The notes beneath the pieces are model-generated. The model had not been told where the DNA came from. It saw only the letters and a program-made list of their open reading frames with translations, and did no database searches. This document shows, one piece after another, positions 26,213 through 34,900 of a stretch of DNA of 45,889 nt. Numbering within the stretch: the first letter of the stretch is position 1; the number at the start of each line of letters is the position of its first letter. The stretch covers positions 1 through 45,889 of the forward strand of contig CALIIL010000003.1 of assembly GCA_938017685.1 (NCBI GenBank). Direction: 5' to 3'. The position numbers and the translations under genes are program-made. Origin of the DNA: an uncultured Chitinophagaceae bacterium. GTDB lineage: Bacteria > Bacteroidota > Bacteroidia > Chitinophagales > Chitinophagaceae.

Positions 26213-26962
26213 ATGGCCAAGAAAAAAGCCGCAGCTAAGAAAGCTGCTCCTAAAAAAGCAGCTAAGAAAGCAGCTCCGAAAAAAGCAGCCAAGAAAGCAG
26301 CTCCGAAAAAGCCGGTAAAGAAAGGTGCTCCAGAGAAAACGGTTTCGAGAAGAGCTGTAGTGATGGAAACAAAAGAAGCTGTAAAGGCACCACCAAAGTC
26401 TATTAGAGAGAAATCCAAAGGACACCGTCCGAAAGCACCAACGAATATTAAGACTATTAAAAACACTGAAGGTAAAATTCTTAGTCACCGGGCTACACAT
26501 GAACTAGCCAGTGATAACGCTAAGAAAAAGACATTAGGAAAAGCCAAGAAGCGCAAATCAATATTAGGCGGTTCTAAATCTGGTGTAACGTTTAAAAGAT
26601 ATAGTGATAAAGACCTTAAGTCCTTTAGAAAGTTGATTGATGAAAAAATTATAAAGGCTAAAACTGAATTACAGTATTTACAAGGCCTTATCTCTCGTGA
26701 GGATAGTTCAGGAACAGACGATACAGAGAACCGCTATGCAAGCATGGAAGATGGTAGCATGGCTAACCAACGTGAGCAGTTAAGTCAAATGGCAGGAAGA
26801 CAAATGAAATTCATTGGTCACTTAGAAAAAGCTCTTATTCGTATTGAAAATAAAACATACGGAATATGCAGAGAGACTGGCAACTTAATTGATAAGAAAC
26901 GTTTAAAAGCAGTACCTCATGCTACTTTAAGCAAAGCAGCAAAAGACGCTAAACGTCAATAA
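26213..26962 (+). CDS. DksA/TraR-family protein with histone H1-like N-terminal tail
   Basis: 249 residues in two parts. Residues 1-40 are an Ala/Lys/Pro tail built of AAPKKAAKK repeats, like histone H1 or Hc1 DNA-binding tails, and residues up to 120 stay highly basic. Residues about 130-249 are a DksA-like domain: a coiled coil from FRKLIDEKIIKAKTEL to QMKFIGHLEKALIRIENK, then the zinc-finger region YGICRETGNLIDKKRL...AVPHATLS. Only one Cys of the usual four is present, so a classical zinc finger is unlikely. DksA proteins bind the RNA polymerase secondary channel; the tail suggests an added DNA or RNA contact. It is cotranscribed with ileS. Confidence 0.85.
   Translation: MAKKKAAAKKAAPKKAAKKAAPKKAAKKAAPKKPVKKGAPEKTVSRRAVVMETKEAVKAPPKSIREKSKGHRPKAPTNIKTIKNTEGKILSHRATHELASDNAKKKTLGKAKKRKSILGGSKSGVTFKRYSDKDLKSFRKLIDEKIIKAKTELQYLQGLISREDSSGTDDTENRYASMEDGSMANQREQLSQMAGRQMKFIGHLEKALIRIENKTYGICRETGNLIDKKRLKAVPHATLSKAAKDAKRQ
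26243..26323 (+). repeat. Three 27-bp coding repeats (AAPKKAAKK units)
   Basis: Three consecutive 9-residue units, two AAPKKAAKK and one AAPKKPVKK, encode the basic tail of the DksA-like protein. The DNA units are nearly identical, so copy number may vary between strains. Confidence 0.8.
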
Positions 26963-26981
26963 GAAAAATTAAATTTTAATT

Positions 26982-27010
26982 AAAAAGGCAATCATATGGA
27001 TTGCCTTTTT
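26982..27010. terminator. Bidirectional Rho-independent terminator
   Basis: AAAAAGGCAATC (26982-26993) pairs with GATTGCCTTTTT (26999-27010) around ATATG. A-run on one side and T-run on the other let it serve both the DksA-like gene (+) and the convergent hydrolase gene (-). Confidence 0.85.
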
Positions 27011-28222
27011 TTATTTCTTTAAACCCTTAATACGTTCTATTAATTCTTTTAGCAAGCTACCTGCCCCTCCTTTGGGCGGGCCACCTTTAGCTTCTTCCAT
27101 TGCGTAAGTGCCATTGCCTTTATCCTTTAGTAAAAATTTAAAGATGTAATCATCTTTGCTTGTGCCTTCTCCTCTAAATGTTCCAAATCTTAAATCATTA
27201 AATTGATAGGTACTATCCGTTTCTATTATATTAAAATAATCCTTACTAAACCAACGCAATGTTGCAACCGTGGGGTCTGTATTTAAGCCTTTTAACACTT
27301 CGTGATTCTTATCAATTCTATTAAAAGTGACAGGCACCTCATCAAAAAAAGAATATTGCCCTAGAAAAAAATGTTCATCTGTTTCAACCGTTGCACTCCA
27401 TAGAATATTATTAAGTATTGTAGGGCCGGTGATATAGCGCTTTGCTGGAATGTTTTGTTCTACAATAGCTTCTTCAAACACTTGGTTAGCTCTTTCCTTA
27501 TTTACAACAGTCATTAGTAAATATGCACTGCTCAAAATAACACCCGCATAGTTCCAATATCTTCGTCCTTTAGCTTCTCTGTGATAAAAAGCCGCAATAA
27601 TTAAACATATTAAAAAGGGCAGCGTATAGCCAAAATCAACAACCGAAACAGTACTCCAAGCTACCCGATAATTTGAAAAAGGGGCGAATAGTTGAGTACC
27701 ATACATAGTAAAACAATCTAAAATAGGATGTGTAAATATGGACCAGAAAAATAACCATTGCCAATTACGTAAGCTGGCATTTGGCGCCTCCCAAGTATTA
27801 CTAAAATACTTACGCTTGCTACTAAAATATAATAAACCACCTAATAAAGCAGCAATCAAAACTATTGGTATGTAGTTACCTGGAAAGAATATATTAAAAA
27901 CAAAGTGGGCCGCAAAACCAACTAAAACAGTTGCTAATGTTTTTGCCACAACCGCAATCCATTTGTGATAAGCACTTTTATAAATCTGCTGAACAATCCA
28001 ACCTATAGCAAAAGAACCAACAATGGCAAAAAATATTGAATGGCTTATGCCTCTGTGAAAGGCAAGATTATCAATATTAGACAAAAAGAACTTACCCATG
28101 ACATCAAGATTAGGAATGGTACCTCCTACCGCTCCCCACAGCATAGCTCTATTACCAATTTTCTTACCAAGTACAAGCTCACCAGTGGCTGCTCCTAATA
28201 TTATTTGGGTTAATGAATCCAT
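27011..28222 (-). CDS. YdjM/LexA-regulated-type membrane-bound metal-dependent hydrolase
   Basis: 403 residues of the membrane-bound metal-dependent hydrolase family that includes E. coli YdjM. The N-terminus MDSLTQIILGAATGE is typical. The metal-binding region reads GTIPNLDVMGK and HRGISHSIFFA, and later THPILDCFTMYGTQLF. At least five hydrophobic segments lie within residues 1-240. The C-terminal 150 residues are soluble and include a Gly/Pro-rich stretch (KGGPPKGGAGS). Enzyme activity in this family is inferred, not proven. It stands downstream of fabH but is separated from it by a terminator. Confidence 0.85.
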   Translation of the reverse strand: MDSLTQIILGAATGELVLGKKIGNRAMLWGAVGGTIPNLDVMGKFFLSNIDNLAFHRGISHSIFFAIVGSFAIGWIVQQIYKSAYHKWIAVVAKTLATVLVGFAAHFVFNIFFPGNYIPIVLIAALLGGLLYFSSKRKYFSNTWEAPNASLRNWQWLFFWSIFTHPILDCFTMYGTQLFAPFSNYRVAWSTVSVVDFGYTLPFLICLIIAAFYHREAKGRRYWNYAGVILSSAYLLMTVVNKERANQVFEEAIVEQNIPAKRYITGPTILNNILWSATVETDEHFFLGQYSFFDEVPVTFNRIDKNHEVLKGLNTDPTVATLRWFSKDYFNIIETDSTYQFNDLRFGTFRGEGTSKDDYIFKFLLKDKGNGTYAMEEAKGGPPKGGAGSLLKELIERIKGLKK

Positions 28223-28295
28223 TGAAACTTATAAGCATCCAAAGATAAGAACAATGTGCTGAGCTTATTGGGTCTGTTTAAGGCTAACTAGCTTG

Positions 28296-28326
28296 TAAAA
28301 TAAATAAAGCCCACATCTGTGAGCTT
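28296..28326 (-). terminator. Rho-independent terminator of fabH
   Basis: On the minus strand AAGCTCAC pairs with GTGGGCTT (one wobble) around AGAT (+ coordinates 28307-28326), followed by a T-rich tail interrupted by A. The remainder of 28223-28352 holds nothing else clear. Confidence 0.65.
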
Positions 28327-28352
28327 CATTATTTTTTATTTAGAATACTTAC

Positions 28353-29351
28353 CTACTTGGGATCATAGGCCCACTTAATATAAGTGGCTCCCCAAGTAAA
28401 TCCACCGCCAAATGCAGCAAGAATAATATTATCTCCTTTTTTCATTTGATTTTCGTATTCCCAAAGGCATAAGGGTAATGTGCCATTTGTGGTATTTCCA
28501 TATTTATGAATATTGACCATAACCTTATCTTCTGATACTCCCATTCGCTTGCGGGTGGCATCAATTATTCGTTTATTGGCTTGGTGAGGTACCAACCATG
28601 CAACATCATCAGCTCCTAAGCTGTTGCGCTCCATTATTTCGTAAGCAACATCAGCCATGTTAGTAACGGCAAACTTAAATACTGTTTGTCCTTCTTGATA
28701 GACTGAGTGTTCTTTATTCTGAACCGTTTCCACGGTGGCGGGTTTTACTGACCCGCCTGCTTTTTGATATAAGTGCTTCCTACCCGATCCATCAGATTTT
28801 AAAATACTATCTACTATACCCAGATCCTCTGTTGTTGGCTCCAAAAGAACTGCACCACCACCATCTCCAAATATGATACAGGTTGTTCTATCTTCATAGT
28901 TAATAATAGAACTCATTTTATCTACACCAACAACAATTACTTTCTTGTACTTACCTGTTTCTATAAATTGTGAGCCCGTGGTCAAAGAATATAAGAAACC
29001 GCTACAAGCAGCACTTATGTCGTAACTAAAGGCATTAATGAGACCACATTTATCAGCAATAACATTGGCTGTTGCAGGAAAAACATAATCGGGTGTTGTG
29101 GTAGCACAAATAAGCAAGTCTATTTCATCTGGATTAATATTTCTTTTTTCCAATATTTGCTTCACTGCTTCTATTGCAATAACCGAAGAGCCTTGACCTT
29201 CTCCTTTTAGTATTCTGCGCTCTTTAATACCCGTGCGTGATGTTATCCATTCATCATTGGTATCTACAATTTTTTCTAAATCGGCATTCGTCATTCTATC
29301 TTCAGGAAGGTAACCTCCCACTGCAGTAATTGCCGCTCTAATTTTTTTCAT
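28353..29351 (-). CDS. fabH: 3-oxoacyl-ACP synthase III (FabH)
   Basis: Ketoacyl-ACP synthase III, which condenses an acyl-CoA primer with malonyl-ACP to begin fatty acid synthesis. The catalytic triad is visible: Cys in [11 protein letters not shown], His in [10 protein letters not shown], Asn in [10 protein letters not shown]. The N-terminus from [15 protein letters not shown] matches the family, so the ATG at 29351 (332 residues) was chosen; the frame runs open 19 codons further up without family sequence. A TACCTTTA element (one mismatch to TAnnTTTG, 29362-29369) lies 10 bases upstream. It is a single-gene unit between two terminators. Confidence 0.94.
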   Translation of the reverse strand: MKKIRAAITAVGGYLPEDRMTNADLEKIVDTNDEWITSRTGIKERRILKGEGQGSSVIAIEAVKQILEKRNINPDEIDLLICATTTPDYVFPATANVIADKCGLINAFSYDISAACSGFLYSLTTGSQFIETGKYKKVIVVGVDKMSSIINYEDRTTCIIFGDGGGAVLLEPTTEDLGIVDSILKSDGSGRKHLYQKAGGSVKPATVETVQNKEHSVYQEGQTVFKFAVTNMADVAYEIMERNSLGADDVAWLVPHQANKRIIDATRKRMGVSEDKVMVNIHKYGNTTNGTLPLCLWEYENQMKKGDNIILAAFGGGFTWGATYIKWAYDPK

Positions 29352-29385
29352 ATTAATTCGATAAAGGTAATCTCTAATTTGCTTA

Positions 29386-29420
29386 AATAAAAAAAACCCA
29401 CTGCGCATTGCACAATGGGT
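29386..29420 (-). terminator. Rho-independent terminator of the triple-repeat protein gene
   Basis: On the minus strand ACCCATTGTGC pairs with GCGCAGTGGGT (11 pairs, two G-T wobbles) around AAT and runs into eight T. It lies 22 bases past the stop at 29443. Confidence 0.88.
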
Positions 29421-29442
29421 CTATATATTATTCTATAGTTCT

Positions 29443-29970
29443 TTAGTTCTTTAGTTCGTTACGCAGTACTCCGTAGAACTGGAATGTCTTCTGTCTCCAT
29501 CCTTTTTTGATATACTTATCAGTATCTCCAAATTCTGGAACTGTAACCCAATCCTTAGCTTTTACTTTATACCAATTGTAAACTGCAATGTGATTATCAT
29601 TTCTGCGTATTGGCGCATAGAACTGTAATGATTTTAAAGTATAACCTTGCTGCATCATTTCAGCATCACGCATGAAATCTTCAGCAACACTAACTTGATC
29701 TTTTGTTACTGGGTTCGTCCAACGATATACAGCAACTCTGTCTGGACCAGGAGTCTTGTATCCGTAGAATAACATTGTCTTATCTTTATACTTCCACTGA
29801 AGCAACTGGCCCTCTTGAATTTCTCCTTCTGCCAATGTCACATAATTCTTATCTACAGAGCTATACCAACGATAAACTCTCACCATATCATTGTCAAATT
29901 GCGCCATAACATTGCTATGCATTAAGACAAAACACGCTAGAATTACTAAACTAAAAATTCCTTTTTTCAT
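29443..29970 (-). CDS. Secreted protein with three DUF5648-like repeats
   Basis: 175 residues. A signal peptide (LVILACFVLMHSNVMAQ) is followed by three repeats of about 45 residues, each opening with a V-Y-x-W strand and closing with an F-Y strand: VRVYRWYSS...MLFYGYK, VAVYRWTNP...LQFYAPIR, IAVYNWYKV...FQFYGVLR. The pattern resembles DUF5648 repeats seen in secreted and lectin-like proteins. It has no T9SS tail, no lipobox and no catalytic motif I can see. Ligand or glycan binding is a guess. It has its own promoter-like element and a strong terminator. Confidence 0.7.
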   Translation of the reverse strand: MKKGIFSLVILACFVLMHSNVMAQFDNDMVRVYRWYSSVDKNYVTLAEGEIQEGQLLQWKYKDKTMLFYGYKTPGPDRVAVYRWTNPVTKDQVSVAEDFMRDAEMMQQGYTLKSLQFYAPIRRNDNHIAVYNWYKVKAKDWVTVPEFGDTDKYIKKGWRQKTFQFYGVLRNELKN

Positions 29971-30013
29971 ACATCTATGATTTATTCTACAATGATAATA
30001 AAATTATGGTAAT

Positions 30014-30021
30014 CAAACATA
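30014..30021 (-). promoter_or_regulatory. Putative -7 promoter element for the triple-repeat protein gene
   Basis: Reads TATGTTTG on the minus strand, a TAnnTTTG match, 43 bases before the ATG at 29970. No -33 box was found. Confidence 0.45.
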
Positions 30022-30083
30022 ATTTTTCAATGAATAATTACTTGTTTTTTGGTGGTTATTTATTTTTTTTTGATAAATGGCTA

Positions 30084-30569
30084 TCATTTAGCCAAAAGAA
30101 CTATAGCATGTGCTTCAATACCTTCTCCAGAACCTACATATCCCATTTGTTCTGTTGTTGTTGCTTTTACTGATACTTGAGTTATATCTAGCTTCAACAA
30201 AGCAGCAATACATGATTTCATAGCTGGTATATGAGGTTTTAGCTTAGGTAATTGTAAGCATACTGTAGCATCTACATTTAATATTGAATAGCCTTCTTGT
30301 TGAATAATCTCATAAGTCTGTTTCAACAACTTTTTACTATCAATACCTTTATAAGCTGGATCAGTATCTGGGAAGTGTGTTCCTATATCACCTAAACTTA
30401 AAGCGCCAAATAAGGCATCACAGATAGCATGTAATAACACATCTGCATCAGAATGACCAACTGCCCCTTTCTCAAACGGAACTTCAATACCGCCTAACCA
30501 AAACTCTTCCCCCTCCGCTAAGCGATGGAAGTCAACTCCTTGTCCTATTCTGAGTGAATTTATATCCAA
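30084..30569 (-). CDS. ispF: 2-C-methyl-D-erythritol 2,4-cyclodiphosphate synthase
   Basis: IspF of the MEP isoprenoid pathway, converting CDP-ME 2-phosphate to MEcPP and CMP. The 161-residue protein has the zinc ligands of GVDFHR (Asp and His), the GHSDADVLLHAICDALFGA block (cited as GHSDADVLLH and ICDALFGAL), HFPDTDP and the closing TTTEQMGYVGSGEGIEAHA. The start is TTG at 30569, since no ATG fits. It starts 11 bases after the porV stop, so it is likely cotranscribed with porV. It ends in TGA, the only TGA stop among the intact genes of the window, immediately followed by TAG. Confidence 0.95.
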   Translation of the reverse strand: MDINSLRIGQGVDFHRLAEGEEFWLGGIEVPFEKGAVGHSDADVLLHAICDALFGALSLGDIGTHFPDTDPAYKGIDSKKLLKQTYEIIQQEGYSILNVDATVCLQLPKLKPHIPAMKSCIAALLKLDITQVSVKATTTEQMGYVGSGEGIEAHAIVLLAK

Positions 30570-30580
30570 GAAACGTTTAT

Positions 30581-31852
30581 TTAGTCGTCTTTACTTTTTC
30601 GACTATCGTTTTTGTCCTCTTTCTTTGGCTTACCTTTTACAAACTCGCCAAAGTTCTCCATATCGAACATTAAAGTAAATCGTAATGTATTAGATAATGG
30701 ATTTCTATTTTGACCTGAACCAGAAGGAACTAAATAAGCAAAGTCTAAGCCAAATACATTGTACTTAACACCTAAGCCTAATGTAAAATATCTTCTATCT
30801 CCTTTTAACTGACTTTCGTAGAAGTAACCTGCTCTGGCAAAGAATTGTTCTTGATATCCGTACTCTACACCTACGCTTGTCATAACTTCTTTTAACTCCT
30901 CGCTTCCACCATCTGGCGCATCGTTAAATGAACCGAATATTCCGCTCAATACAGTCTTGTCTGTTGGGTAATATAACTCTTGCTGGTCATTACTATCCAA
31001 ACGAATTAATGGTGAAGGGACCAACAATTTGTTCAAATCTAAAGCAAATGTCAATTTGTTATACTCATCAATATAATACTCGTAAGCTGCTCCAAGACCA
31101 ATATTAGTTGGAATAAAATCTTTTCGGTCAGTAGAGTATGAAACCTTTGTACCTAAGTTAGTCACGGCTAAGCCAAGATTTAATCTTGAACCTAAACCTT
31201 CGCCCATATCCGGACCAATGCGTGTAGAGTAATAAGCACCAAAATCAACAGCAAATGACTTACCAGGACTATAGTTAGAACCAGCTGTTGCTGCGCCATT
31301 AATAATATTTGAACTGATATATTTACCCGTTAAACCAATGGCAAATTTTTCTGAAAGCGCACGAGAATAACCTGCACTCACTGCAAATTCTCTTGGCTTA
31401 CCAGTTCCAATATTCTGAGCATTGATATCAGTATAACTAATATCTCCTAATGAGAAATAGCGCAGACCAATGCTTACCGCTTGATTTTTATTATCTTCCT
31501 CGCCAAATTTAAAGTAGCCAGCAATATTCGTTAAGCTAATATCTGGAACTAAATCTCTTAACCATGGAGTGTAAGATATAGATACACCAGCTTCCTTTTT
31601 CATTAAGGCTAGTTTTGATACATTCCAGTATTGAGCATTCGCATCTGGGCTTAAAGCAATACCTACATCACCCATACCACCGCTTCTTGCATCTGGACTA
31701 ATACGCATAAATGGAACAGCTGTTGTAATGGTACGATATTCATCCCCTACAGTTTGTCCGCTGCCACTCCCCGTTCCTGATTGTGCCAAAGCATAATCCG
31801 CCGCAAATACACTTAGCAATAAAGTGCATATCAATAATTTATTAAGATTCAT
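30581..31852 (-). CDS. porV: Type IX secretion outer membrane protein PorV (LptO)
   Basis: FadL-like outer-membrane barrel that in T9SS acts as the substrate shuttle, passing cargo from the translocon to the PorU attachment complex. The 423 residues open with a signal peptide (LLICTLLLSVFAADYALAQ). PorV hallmarks follow: PFMRISPDARSGGMGDVGIA (cited as PFMRISPDARSGGMGD), NAQYWNVSKLA, YTPWLRDLVPDISL, and late barrel strands such as YFTLGLGVKYNVFGLDFAYL (cited as YFTLGLGVKYN). The tail after the barrel is charged (KPKKEDKNDSRK). porU lies directly upstream on the same strand, the usual partner. Confidence 0.94.
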   Translation of the reverse strand: MNLNKLLICTLLLSVFAADYALAQSGTGSGSGQTVGDEYRTITTAVPFMRISPDARSGGMGDVGIALSPDANAQYWNVSKLALMKKEAGVSISYTPWLRDLVPDISLTNIAGYFKFGEEDNKNQAVSIGLRYFSLGDISYTDINAQNIGTGKPREFAVSAGYSRALSEKFAIGLTGKYISSNIINGAATAGSNYSPGKSFAVDFGAYYSTRIGPDMGEGLGSRLNLGLAVTNLGTKVSYSTDRKDFIPTNIGLGAAYEYYIDEYNKLTFALDLNKLLVPSPLIRLDSNDQQELYYPTDKTVLSGIFGSFNDAPDGGSEELKEVMTSVGVEYGYQEQFFARAGYFYESQLKGDRRYFTLGLGVKYNVFGLDFAYLVPSGSGQNRNPLSNTLRFTLMFDMENFGEFVKGKPKKEDKNDSRKSKDD

Positions 31853-31952
31853 TAAGTATGTGTTTTATAAAATAAAGTAGATTTCTAAACTATACGCGAT
31901 GATATTATTAGCTGTTATTAAATATGTGACTACAAATGAACGATAAATATAC

Positions 31953-34900
31953 CTATCTAAGTATAAATAGCTTCTGAATTTTTTGATCTGAGAAGCCGTT
32001 TTGACTTTTCACTGACAATCGGTACAGATATACACCATTTCCCAGCATATCGCCGTATTGATCCTTACCATCCCAGAATATTTGATCATAACGCGTTCCT
32101 GAGGTATTAATTGTGCGCTTTATATTCTTGACCACACTACCCGAAATGCTAAATATCTTAATATCAATATCCAAGTTTTCATTAGGCATATTATGCTCAA
32201 ACATGAACTGAGTGCGTGTGCTAAAAGGATTGGGGTAATTATATACATGTGCTAACTTCCCTTCAGTATCATTTACAACCACAAAGTCTAAACGAGCTTC
32301 TGATGAGTTATTAAATACATCCCACGCTTTAATAATTAGGGTATGAGGCCCTTCGGCGAGATCATTTAAAGGAAAACGAACCACACCGCGCTGATAATCA
32401 TCCAAATCCGACTCGTAGAACGTATTGAGCACATATGAATTTTGAGCATTGCCATCTAATACGGCTGTAATATCGTGCCCTACTGAATTACCAGTATAAT
32501 TAATTCCATTCTCATCGAACAATTTTGCAATTAATAATGAGTTGGCTTTGGTTATTCCGCCATTCACAAACTTTTCATCATTTAAGAAAGGCTCAATGGT
32601 AGGACCTTGATTATCCTCAATGGGATTAGATGAGCTACCGCCTATTAATGGCAGTGAAAAACCAGTACCATCCTCCGTATCATTATTAGCGTAATAACTG
32701 ATTTTACCCTCTGCGATTGTATAATTAATATCTTTAGGCACTACAAAGGTGAAACTAAACTTACCATCTTTTACACTAGCCTTTCCATTATACAATGTAT
32801 TGTTTTGTACAAAAAAGTTGGCTGGGTAACTACCCGCTGTGCCAATTCCTTGCGGATCATTGCCCAAGGTCGTTAGTTGCTTAGGCTTATCAAATACAGT
32901 AGGGTACACCAATCCATTAAAACTATTCAGCGCGTTGCCATCCACATCATTTACATGACCCGATATAGTGTACTTGCCTAGTGCCTTTAATGTATCTGTA
33001 AATGCTGCGACAGCCGTTCCATTAATACTATCGGTTACCACTCTATGCTTTGGAAATGCCAAAGGCAAACCAGGATCACCAATTAAAGCAAACTTTCTAA
33101 AGTTAGTGGCAGAAATAATGCCTAGCGCATTGGAATATTGAATGTTCTTGGAATCACGGTAAGCATCGCCTAAAGTTGGGTCTTTGCCATTAATTTTTTT
33201 AAAACCTCCTTTGAAATAATTAATATTCATAACGCCATTGCCTGGTACGTATACCAAGCGAGTGGTTGTCATTAATGCAATAGCACCTCCATCTGGGTTA
33301 AGCATTAATATCTCCCCGGCAGATTTAAGTTCTGGGTTGTCAAATTGTGTAAAGTCACAAGTGGCTGTGATATATAAGGGCAGTTTATCCTTATTGGTAA
33401 ATCCATTGATATCATCCATAGTCAAAATACGCTCCTCACACCAGCCTAATGGACCACCATGACCGTTATAATTAACTAAGAAGGTGCCGTTAAATATTCT
33501 GTTCTTAAAAGCTACTTGAGCATCAGGCGTTCTTGGCCCTGCTGGTGTACTTTGTTGTACGTAAGCATCAATATAATTCTTGTATATGTTATACTGCGGC
33601 AAGCTGTCAGTCACATATTTAGACATTTGTTCTGCATCATTAAAATGGTGATTAGCATCTTCATCATCGGCATTAAATAACATCACATTTTTCCATGGGC
33701 CAAATGAATTTGCTCCATCATAATAAATTATTTTATCTACAATGCCATTGGCTTCTGTAGCTGATTGACAAGGGATACGACCAATGCCTAGATCCACTGT
33801 ATTGGCAATAGAATAGTCATTGAAGTCTTCGGTATCATCTAAAAATCCGTAAAAATCATCAGTGCAATAAGAATAGGTTTTGTCCAAGCTAGTATCCGTT
33901 TCATAAGTTGGAACGTAATTAGTGTTATCCTTTGTAAGGTTCCTATAATCATAAGAAGCATCGCCAAACAATAATATACCAGTAGGAATATCCGCTAGTG
34001 TTGATGCTCTGTCGTACAGCATTTTAATATAATCTCTAATAGCACTTACATCTTGAGAGCCGCTCGAAAACTCATTATAAATTTCTTGCGGTGTTACAAC
34101 CAATGAACGATACCCTCTCTTTGTTGTGTGATAATTAGCCAAGCGAGTGGCTGCTGCTTTAAAGCTAGGGTGCGTAATAATTACATAATCCTTGTTTACA
34201 CTCGCATGTAAATTTTGATTAGCCACAGCGCCAACAGCCGTTGGAGTAAAGGTCGAAGTACCATCAAATGAAATAAATGTATGCAAGCTATCGGCTTGTT
34301 GTTTAAATGATTTTTTATTGGACCCAATATCAGTAGTTGGTAGGCTTACAACATTTATAGGATCGGTAACATCCCATACTTTTGTATTAGCATTGGTATT
34401 GCCTATTTCATACTCCACTATATTACCCACGCCTACGGTATTCCAATCTGCGAATCGTTGATATTTATTTTGTATTAAACTTCTACGACCATTGACTTCA
34501 ATAAAATCTAAGTAACCCAACGCGCTATTATTTCCTTGTGTAAATTTTACTCCTATATTTAAGGTACTGGCAGCATAATTATTAAGGGTAGCTGTAAAGT
34601 CGCTATCCTCAGCTATGGGGTCAAAATACTGAAACCCAACTGGAAGCAAACTAAATGTATGCAAGGCTGACCCATTGGCTGTAATATTAAAGTAATTGGT
34701 CCCTGATGATGAAATAGCACACACCCTCGTTCTTACATAAGTTGGCTCTGAAGCAATAGCATTAGGCGTAGCAAATGAAAATGAACGCGATAAACTCTTG
34801 CCTGGTAAATCAGAGTAATCAATAGACCACCAGCGCTTACCGGACTTACCAAGATTTAAAGAATCAGGGTTGTAAAAACTAAAATAATTTCCGGTGGATG

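Noticed and set aside
26243-26323. Tandem repeat as a CRISPR array or mobile repeat
   Set aside because: The repeats are in frame within a coding sequence, have no spacers and encode a low-complexity basic tail.
26189-26500. Open frames on the minus strand opposite the DksA-like gene, rich in Phe/Leu/Ala
   Set aside because: They are the antisense image of the Lys/Ala repeat tail, not independent genes.
30071-30086. Hairpin at the end of ispF as a terminator
   Set aside because: The 5-bp stem TGATA/TATCA is weak, and on the coding strand it is followed by A residues, not T.
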